Assembly: GCF_008389435.1 (NCBI RefSeq)
Contig: NZ_VUYS01000008.1
Coordinates: 8,774-72,773, forward strand
DNA: 64,000 nucleotides
Source of the DNA: Candidatus Nitrosocosmicus agrestis
Lineage (GTDB): Archaea > Thermoproteota > Nitrososphaeria > Nitrososphaerales > Nitrososphaeraceae
Direction: 5' to 3'
In this document: piece after piece, positions 57,544 to 64,000 of the stretch
How positions within the stretch are numbered: the first letter of the stretch is position 1
How the letters are laid out: every line of letters starts with the position of its first letter
The notes under the pieces: model-generated
What the model saw: the letters and a program-made list of their open reading frames with translations, nothing else
Told to the model about the DNA's origin: nothing
The model's database searches: none
Made by a program: the position numbers and the translations under genes

Positions 57544-58494
57544 GTGAAACTGGGCATCACACTACCACAGTCAGGCAAGAGTGCCACCAAAGAAAATATA
57601 CTTAAAGTGGCTCAATCTGCTGAAAATTCTGGGATTGATTCACTTTGGGTGTTTGAAAGATTGCTGTGGCCACTAAAACCCCAAACGCCATATCCTGCAT
57701 CCAAAGACGGCCTTCTCCCTGAAGAATACCAAGTGATTTATGATCCATTACAGACTTTAGGATTTGCTTCTGCCAAGACTTCAAAGATTCAGATTGGAAC
57801 TTGTATACTAGATATTTTATTTCATAATCCGGTGATACTTGCGAAATCACTTGCTACATTGGATAATCTGTCAGATGGCAGATTGATTGCTGGGTTTGGG
57901 TTGGGCTGGATGAAGGATGAATTTCAAGCATCAAACATTCCGTTTGAAAAAAGGGGAAAAAGATATGATGAATTAATAGAATTAATTAAAAAAATGTGGT
58001 TAGAAGATATCGTCAGTTTTAGTGGCGTTTATTATAATTTACCTCCATCAAAAGTGGGTCCAAAACCTAAACAAAAGCCTTACATTCCTTTTTTTCTAGG
58101 TGGCTTTAGTCCACAATCTTTGTCTCGTATCATAAAAACTGATGCAAATGGGTGGTTAGGAGCTGCTGTTGGACAGCGCGATATCATAAAAAAAACTATA
58201 GAATCTATAAAATCAAAAGCATTGGAGGCCAATAAAAATCCCAAGAAATTTGAAATAATCTTATTAAGTTATCCCCAAATTGTAAAAGAAGATCTAGCTG
58301 ATAATATGCCTGAACATGACCATCAAAGACAACTTATGCGAGGTTCTTTAGATCAGATTGGAAGTGACATACAGTATCTAAAATCAGTCGGTGTGGATCA
58401 CTTGATCACAAGCCTAACATTCGGTAATGGATCAAAAGATATAGAAAAAACTATGGATATGGCTAAGCAATTTCAGGAGTTTGCAAAAGCTTAA
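57544..58494 (+). CDS. LLM-class F420-dependent oxidoreductase
   Basis: This is a 316-residue luciferase-like TIM barrel. It begins L-G-I-T-L-P-Q-S-G-K, then S-G-I-D-S-L-W-V-F-E-R. The segment T-L-D-N-L-S-D-G-R-L-I-A-G-F-G-L-G-W is the family signature, followed by K-R-G-K-R-Y-D-E-L. The start is GTG 57544. F420 use is likely in these archaea but unproved. It lies 28-66 bp upstream of the PhoD-like gene on the same strand, so the two may be one transcript. Confidence 0.9.
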   Translation: MKLGITLPQSGKSATKENILKVAQSAENSGIDSLWVFERLLWPLKPQTPYPASKDGLLPEEYQVIYDPLQTLGFASAKTSKIQIGTCILDILFHNPVILAKSLATLDNLSDGRLIAGFGLGWMKDEFQASNIPFEKRGKRYDELIELIKKMWLEDIVSFSGVYYNLPPSKVGPKPKQKPYIPFFLGGFSPQSLSRIIKTDANGWLGAAVGQRDIIKKTIESIKSKALEANKNPKKFEIILLSYPQIVKEDLADNMPEHDHQRQLMRGSLDQIGSDIQYLKSVGVDHLITSLTFGNGSKDIEKTMDMAKQFQEFAKA

Positions 58495-58560
58495 TCATTA
58501 AGCAATACTGGAAGTTTTTTCGTGTTAAAAATAAAAAAACCTGCTTTATGTGACTACAAA

Positions 58561-61131
58561 ATGGTAACAAACTTACCTCTCATTCTTGCTGGTCCAATTC
58601 TTAGGCGAGTTGAAAGTAATAGAGTATGTGTTTGGATTGCTACTAGTAAAAAAGTAGATATTACAATAGATATTTTGCAATGCCCAAATATTACTAATAC
58701 TAGTAATGTCAGTGACAGCAATACTAACAACAACAACAATAACAAAGAAATTATTGAAATACCTTTTCATAAAAACAAACCGAATCCTGACTCCCTTAGT
58801 AATGACAGAAAGGCTACCCTAAATGGTATAGGGACTGGGAAAAATACGTTCGTGCAACTTGGAGACTGTCTTTTTATAAACATATTGGATGCAGTACCCA
58901 CACTTGAGACTAAAACAAGAACTGACACAGATGCTGGAGTCATATTTCCAGAAGATGAACTTTTATTCTATGACCTTGAATTTGAAGTTGAAAGTGAACA
59001 GTCTCACAAAAAATATTCACTAGGTGATTTGGGACTATTGGATGGTCCAAACAGTATATCATATGCATCCAAAAATCAAGATATTGATTCCAAATTGGGT
59101 GACTCAACTACTTTGGAACATGTGCCTTTCTATTGCAATGTCAATTTACCTGGTTTTTTCATCCCAAGCAAAACTGCTAATTCAAAATTGAATTTTTTAT
59201 ATGGGTCATGTAGAAAGTTACATGGCGATGAAGAAGACAACTTTATAATTGCAGACAGTATATTGACTGAAAACTTTTTTGATTTGCACAAAAGACCAAG
59301 TGCGTTATTCTTAATTGGTGATCAAATATATGCTGACAATGTAGCAGGTCCGTTAATAAACCACATAACTAATTTGTCTAAAAAAATAATGGGTTGGGAC
59401 GAAAGAATAGATGGATTGGACCATCCGATAAGCAGTTTCAAAATAGGACAACGAGAATCCAAAGTGAAGGATCTGACTCAGTTTTCTTCCGATGACATGG
59501 ACAACCATCTCCTAGGAATGGGGGAATTTGCTGCTATGTACCTGACAACATGGAATCATGAGATTTGGCCCAATGAATTTAAAATGATTCAAAAAGATGA
59601 TGCTTTTTTTGATACAAAGGACGTCGAAAAATACGAACTTGAATTGATGCACTTGTATCAGAGCCGAAATGCCTTAAAAAGCATTAGAAGACTGCTTGCA
59701 AACATTCCAACTTACATGATTTGCGATGATCACGAAATAACAGATGACTGGAACATAAATCGAAAATGGTATCAATCAGTATTAAACAGTAAAGCAGGAA
59801 ATCAAGTTATCGTAAACGGCTTGGTCGCTTATTGGGCTTTTCAAGCTTGGGGAAATGAACCCATGGCCTTTGATAATGATTTTAAAAATCTCATACAAAC
59901 ATATCTAAAACGAAGACGTAATCAAAGTTTAGGTTTGGAGAATCAACAGAATGGATTCAATTTTAGCAAAGACCTTATAGATAAAAATAGTCTTGGTATG
60001 AATTCAATAAAGAAATTGGAACAGCAGATTCTTGATTTAAAGAAATGGACTTTTGTGGCTCCCACATATCCGTTGAGTCTATTTTTGGATTGTAGGACCC
60101 AAAGAAAATTTGTAGATGAAGAAGGGCCTCCTTTACTATTAAGTGAACAAGCTCTAGTTACTGCGAAAGATGGATTATTCACCAAAGGTTATAAATATGG
60201 TGACCCTTTGATTATAGTTTCTCCTACACCGGTTCTGGGTTTTGAGCTTGCGGAGAGCATTCAGCGTTTCCTAACTGCTATATCAGGTTCTTACAAATGG
60301 GATTTGGAAACTTGGCGGGCAAATGAAGATGGGTTTGTTAAACTCTTGACCTTTATACAAGATAATTTCAATCCCTCTTTCTGCGTCTTTCTTTCCGGTG
60401 ATGTCCATTATGCCTTTACAATGAAAGGGGAAATAGTAAAATATGATTTGGTAACACGAAAGGCAAACTTTGGAGCATCTAGAACTGATTCTGTTGCTGA
60501 TGTGCATCGAGAGTTAAACCAGGTCGACCCTGCTCCAATTTCAGAGTACAAGAATTTAGTAGGTGAAAAAATACTTTCTAGGTTGCAATTGGTCCAATTG
60601 ACCAGTAGTCCCTTTAAGAGTACTAGTACTGAAAATAGGTTTGTTGCGATACTAATTTTGAACTTGGTTCACATGATGATTATCGCTACACGAAGGATGT
60701 TGATTAATAGATGTAAATTTGATTATAAGAGGTATTATCAGTGGCAATTTAATAAATTTGTACAGACAACAGATGTAAAAAAAATAACGGCTCATTCTCG
60801 CTTAAAAAAACCTGGCTGGCTTAGACCTAAATATTACTCTGAACATAACAGAAACCATCAAAATTTGTTCAGTAATTTTGCTACTATTTTTAAGACTTTA
60901 CGCATTAGATCCTTTGTCCAAAGAAAAAGCACTGTTATTCCAACTGCACCGCATATTAAAGAGGCCCGATTGCTCATGCCTTCGAACTGTTTTCTATCTT
61001 CACCCGTGTTATCCAGCAACAATATGGGACAAGTTTCTTTGGATTATAGAAAAAAAATGGTGAGACATACTTTGCTTTATCTGAGCGGAGGTAAAATAAA
61101 GAACAAAAAAATTGATGTTGAATTTAATTGA
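58561..61131 (+). CDS. PhoD-like metallophosphatase, large
   Basis: About 856 residues from ATG 58561; an upstream GTG at 58522 would add 13. The PhoD domain is indicated by L-Y-G-S-C-R-K-L, L-F-L-I-G-D-Q-I-Y-A-D, M-I-C-D-D-H-E-I-T-D-D-W-N and L-S-G-D-V-H-Y-A-F. These ligands form an Fe/Ca-type site for phosphodiester or alkyl phosphate hydrolysis. There is no signal peptide, unlike bacterial PhoD, so it may be cytoplasmic. The last 200 residues are basic and unassigned. An Asn-rich run near residue 60 is low complexity. Confidence 0.88.
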   Translation: MVTNLPLILAGPILRRVESNRVCVWIATSKKVDITIDILQCPNITNTSNVSDSNTNNNNNNKEIIEIPFHKNKPNPDSLSNDRKATLNGIGTGKNTFVQLGDCLFINILDAVPTLETKTRTDTDAGVIFPEDELLFYDLEFEVESEQSHKKYSLGDLGLLDGPNSISYASKNQDIDSKLGDSTTLEHVPFYCNVNLPGFFIPSKTANSKLNFLYGSCRKLHGDEEDNFIIADSILTENFFDLHKRPSALFLIGDQIYADNVAGPLINHITNLSKKIMGWDERIDGLDHPISSFKIGQRESKVKDLTQFSSDDMDNHLLGMGEFAAMYLTTWNHEIWPNEFKMIQKDDAFFDTKDVEKYELELMHLYQSRNALKSIRRLLANIPTYMICDDHEITDDWNINRKWYQSVLNSKAGNQVIVNGLVAYWAFQAWGNEPMAFDNDFKNLIQTYLKRRRNQSLGLENQQNGFNFSKDLIDKNSLGMNSIKKLEQQILDLKKWTFVAPTYPLSLFLDCRTQRKFVDEEGPPLLLSEQALVTAKDGLFTKGYKYGDPLIIVSPTPVLGFELAESIQRFLTAISGSYKWDLETWRANEDGFVKLLTFIQDNFNPSFCVFLSGDVHYAFTMKGEIVKYDLVTRKANFGASRTDSVADVHRELNQVDPAPISEYKNLVGEKILSRLQLVQLTSSPFKSTSTENRFVAILILNLVHMMIIATRRMLINRCKFDYKRYYQWQFNKFVQTTDVKKITAHSRLKKPGWLRPKYYSEHNRNHQNLFSNFATIFKTLRIRSFVQRKSTVIPTAPHIKEARLLMPSNCFLSSPVLSSNNMGQVSLDYRKKMVRHTLLYLSGGKIKNKKIDVEFN

Positions 61132-61440
61132 TCTATTTCCAAAATAAGTGGGATAGATTTTACTTAGTTTCCTTCCTTCCTTGTCTTATCATTAAATATA
61201 TTGGTCATGGAAATTGCATGATAAAATATTGGCTTTATATAATGATAAACGAGGTTAAATTCATTTTCTTGATGGTTTTTATTTCAAAAGTTTCATGCAG
61301 TCGTTCTTAATCTAGACCTAAAACAGAATAACATTTTTGCTTTATCATTGCAATCCATGCTGGTAGTAGAGCCCCTATCAAGAAATGAGTTAGAGTCCAT
61401 AAACAAAAAATATAGATACTAAGGGAGACAAACACTGTTT
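61132..61440. other. Intergenic, nothing recognised
   Basis: 309 bp before the ferritin gene. A purine-rich AAGGGAGAC lies just upstream of ATG 61441 and could be a ribosome binding site. Confidence 0.5.
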
Positions 61441-61971
61441 ATGCATTTATCTTCTGAAATGATCGAAGCAATTAATGAGCAAATTTCCTATGAAGCATCA
61501 TCATCAAACGCCTATATAGCTATAGGTTCATGGTGCGAGAGAACAGGGTATGATGGAAGTTCTGCCTTTTTCTATGAGCAGGCCAAAGAAGAAACTACTC
61601 ACATGCTTAAATTTATTCATTATCTTAACAATGCAGGTTCAGAAGCGATAATACCTGCGATAGATAAACCAATTGGGAATTTTGAATCACTCGAGGCTGC
61701 ATTTAGGTTCGGACTGGAAAGTGAGCAAAAAGTATCAAAGACCATTTATGACCTAGTGGATTTGTCCAGCAAACAAAAAGACTACTCAACTTATTCTTTC
61801 TTACAATGGTTTGTGACTGAACAAACAGAAGAGGAAATTCTCTTTCAGACGATCCTACAGAAATTCGATTTAATAGGCAGGGATAAACTCGCTGTTTACC
61901 AAATTGATCAATCACTGTCTGCTATTCGATCCCAAGTGGTAAGTAAGCAACAACTACTTGGCCAGCAGTAG
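61441..61971 (+). CDS. Ferritin (iron storage)
   Basis: This is a 176-residue four-helix ferritin of the non-heme bacterial type. Diiron ligands are Glu18, Glu51 and His54 (K-E-E-T-T-H), matching E. coli FtnA shifted by one. The later helix has Q-W-F-V-T-E-Q-T-E-E-E, as in FtnA. It oxidises Fe(II) and stores the mineral, which limits iron-driven oxidative stress. The iron theme is shared with the metal cluster at 42-47 kb. Confidence 0.95.
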   Translation: MHLSSEMIEAINEQISYEASSSNAYIAIGSWCERTGYDGSSAFFYEQAKEETTHMLKFIHYLNNAGSEAIIPAIDKPIGNFESLEAAFRFGLESEQKVSKTIYDLVDLSSKQKDYSTYSFLQWFVTEQTEEEILFQTILQKFDLIGRDKLAVYQIDQSLSAIRSQVVSKQQLLGQQ

Positions 61972-62071
61972 TATTCTTATTCAAGAAACTCATCTTTCTA
62001 ACCAACTTATTTTATTTTATTTATATTAAATAACAACACCAAATAATCGCATCAAGATTCCGTTGTGTGTT

Positions 62072-62404
62072 TTATCTTTGTACCTTTACAGTTAGCATGT
62101 CTTCAGTCAAACTGATTATTTTTATTATCATTAATTTTGGACTCTTGGAATTTTCCAGCATAACCTTGATAATATCTGGATTTTCAAGGGTAAAATTACC
62201 TTCAGAATAAACGGGTCTGTCATCTGGCCCAACTTCTTGGATTATTACATGACCATTTTTTTTAAATTCCATGATCCTTTTGCCCCTAGTAATGGGTATC
62301 TCGGCTTCTGACGATCGAAAAGTCATCTCTTCACTATCTGGAATATTTTTGTCGGCAGCAAATACCCACCTTTTAACGAGTTTATGTAGAATCTCAGACT
62401 CCAT
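62072..62404 (-). CDS. Small beta-barrel (lipocalin-like) hypothetical protein
   Basis: This is a 110-residue protein. The pattern F-R-S-S-E-A-E-I-P-I-T-R-G-K, then M-E-F-K-K-N-G-H-V, G-P-D-D-R-P and G-N-F-T-L-E-N resembles small lipocalin-like proteins in bacteria (R-P-x-x-x-x-I-P-P-x-R-G-R type). There is no signal peptide. It starts at ATG 62404. It lies next to the M43 protease remnant on the same strand (83 bp); a functional link is possible but unproved. Confidence 0.6.
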   Translation of the reverse strand: MESEILHKLVKRWVFAADKNIPDSEEMTFRSSEAEIPITRGKRIMEFKKNGHVIIQEVGPDDRPVYSEGNFTLENPDIIKVMLENSKSPKLMIIKIISLTEDMLTVKVQR

Positions 62405-62487
62405 GATTACTTTCTGATTATACTTGGTTAAAAGTGATTAAAATAAAAAAAGGTATTGTATATCTACAAAAGCCGGGAAGAACCAAA

Positions 62488-63566
62488 CTATAAAATCTCT
62501 TCAACTGAAATCTTTTTGTCTCCTCCGCTAAAGACTTCGGAAGGTAGTAACATAACCTTTGATAACTGTTCTTCTTCAATAGGACAGATCAAAACATCTG
62601 ACTGGAGTAATGATGACCTAGAAGTATTTAGAGTTGCATGCATTCTAACAGATTGACCAACTGTAAACATGTACATGGAATCATCATCGGTGTAGTCCAT
62701 ATAGTTCATCCACATGGTCCCATGTTCTCCTGTATCATTGCACCTTTGCGTATTATCGGGAAAAGATGGCTTTCCTGTATTTTCGAATCGTTGGTTGGGG
62801 GTATCAACTACATTATCAGTTCCGCTGCATGGATCTTCCATCATTCCTTCATCTCCCCACAAATGATAACAGTTAAGATAATGTCCTATTTCATGAGTGG
62901 CTGTTCTTCCCAAATTAAAATTGTTTCCAAATGGACTGTTGGGGGATAATACTGAGCCCCTATCACCAAAGACCCAATGACTAATCGCGACTCCATCCGT
63001 AGAAGGGGGTCCGGCTGGAAACTGCGCATACCCTAATAGTCCACTTCTAAGATTGCATGTCCATAAATTCAAGTACCTGGTGGTATCCCACGCGTCTCTG
63101 CCACCCTCAGAAGTAAACTTTATTGGTTCGGGGTCATTAGGATTCTGCGGGATATCAAATACCGTCCTATTTGTTTTTGTTCGGGTTATCCCTCTGGTAG
63201 GTTTTCCCTCTGGGTCCTTGCAGGCAAGTTTGAACTCGATTCGGGTGTCTGCTGCTAAATTTCTCCACGGTTCAGGTACCTTTACAATATCTTCATTAGT
63301 TCTTCTAAAATCTTTGTTTAGTCGATTGATCTGGCTAAGAATCTGTTCTTCTGATATGTTTTCTATTTCGTTATATACACCACGTGAACGACCACAGGTA
63401 TTGTCATAATTGTAGATCTGCTAATGCTTCGCGCAGAACGACCTGTAAATTGTAAAATGTTCTTTTCATCAGATTCTCTGTTCTTTCTATATCGTTCACC
63501 GTTTTTTTCTAAATTTCTCTTGTGTAGTAAGGTGGTACCGCACAATCCGCGACCCTGTTCACTCAA
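62488..63566 (-). pseudogene. M43 (pappalysin-type) zinc protease broken by a 2-bp frameshift
   Basis: The N-terminal part starts at TTG 63566 with a good Shine-Dalgarno 8 nt upstream and runs R-G-L-C-G-T to T-I-P-V-V-V-H-V-V-Y, then hits a stop. The other frame carries Y-N-E-I-E-N-I-S-E-E-Q-I, F-R-R-T-N-E-D and the zinc site T-H-E-I-G-H-Y-L-N-C-Y-H. The Met-turn M-N-Y-M-D-Y-T-D-D follows. Removing one TA from the TATATA run at 63372-63377 joins both frames into one protein of about 358 residues. No signal peptide was seen. It may be a sequencing or slippage artefact or a true pseudogene. Confidence 0.85.
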
Positions 63567-63574
63567 TTAGATAT

Positions 63575-63580
63575 ACCTCC
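63575..63580 (-). promoter_or_regulatory. Shine-Dalgarno of the M43 gene
   Basis: GGAGGT on the minus strand, 8 nt before TTG 63566. It decides the start codon, since an in-frame TAA sits directly upstream. Confidence 0.6.
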
Positions 63581-64000
63581 TATATTTGGATATTTCATGT
63601 TCCTATCAATTTCAATAAAAACCATTGTATTAAAATTTATTGTAACTCAAATTAATGAAGGGGATTTTTCTTTTAATTGGAAGTTTCTCAAGAAAATTAT
63701 CGATTGCGGGAAAATTATACAAGATGATCAGATTCCAGAGAAATATCTCTTCCATTTTGATACTGACAAATATTAATTTAAATTGATTCAATTTAATTTA
63801 ACACTTTAGCTTTTATACCTTACAGTTTCATTTTCATTTTGCTTTTGAATTTTGTTATATGTAGTTAAGATTTCATTCACAGTTCAAAAGTTGTCTCTAC
63901 CCATGGCAAGTCCAATGCACACTAAGTATCCAGTTGTGTTGGATTGGCTAAAAAAATTCATAAATTAAATCAATATTTGTCCAATGTTTGTAATAAAAAA
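63581..64000. other. Intergenic to window end, nothing recognised
   Basis: AT-rich. A 21-codon ATG frame at about 63904 (M-A-S-P-M-H-T-K-Y-P) ends at a TAA and is not called a gene. Confidence 0.45.

Noticed and set aside
1-64000. CRISPR array or IS element
   Set aside because: No regularly spaced repeats with unique spacers and no intact transposase or terminal inverted repeat pair were seen. The only tandem repeats are the TPR units, the 18-bp triple and simple microsatellites.

Overview
The window is AT-rich (about one third G+C by eye), with many TTG and GTG starts, TATA-like boxes about 25 nt upstream of starts, and many secreted Asn/Ser/Thr-rich proteins. The gene set includes Pth2, a HerA-type ATPase, luciferase-like flavin/F420 oxidoreductases, an HTH plus coiled-coil protein, a multicopper oxidase/ZIP pair and A-type aconitase. 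Together these point to an ammonia-oxidising archaeon of the Nitrososphaeria (Thaumarchaeota), and the low G+C suggests the Nitrosocosmicus branch. No amo, rRNA or tRNA gene was seen, so the placement is inference.

Layout. 0-3.4 kb: end of a TPR-repeat gene cut by the window edge, a lineage protein, a 43-residue Cys-rich miniprotein and small orphans. 3.6-12.4 kb: amidase, creatininase-family hydrolase, WrbA, TRIC-like channel, aldehyde dehydrogenase, LLM oxidoreductase and a secreted protein. 12.6-24.6 kb: a large envelope protein, a 617-residue HTH plus coiled-coil protein, MsrA, a sirtuin, an ASCH protein, aconitase, UspA and a type IA topoisomerase. The topoisomerase reading frame extends 54 codons upstream of its first ATG but shows no ATG/GTG/TTG start.

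25-37.4 kb is an accessory, decaying region. It holds a 2.2-kb stretch without a gene, secreted proteins, a 10-TM protein and a metzincin protease. It also holds three wrecked genes: a truncated paralogue of the 25-kb secreted protein, a trypsin-like protease/NUC1 endonuclease fusion with many frameshifts and stops, and an anchored surface protein with stops.

37.4-50.6 kb is conserved again: M1 aminopeptidase with a HEAT tail, a small two-TM protein, ZIP transporter plus multicopper oxidase (probable metal-handling operon), an anchored protein divergent from a SufR-like regulator, FMN reductase, BASS transporter, Pth2 and UspA. Near-palindromes around the regulator and oxidase promoters could be operators.

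51-64 kb: YetF-type membrane protein, HerA-like ATPase followed by a phosphoesterase, cupin, secreted dienelactone hydrolase, LLM oxidoreductase with a PhoD-like phosphatase, ferritin, a small beta-barrel-like protein, and an M43 protease gene broken by a 2-bp slip in a TATATA run.

Recurring themes are metal handling and redox defence (ferritin, MCO/ZIP, MsrA, WrbA, FMN reductase, SufR-like regulator) and a fast-changing secretome. All functions come from reading motifs; no database search was run.
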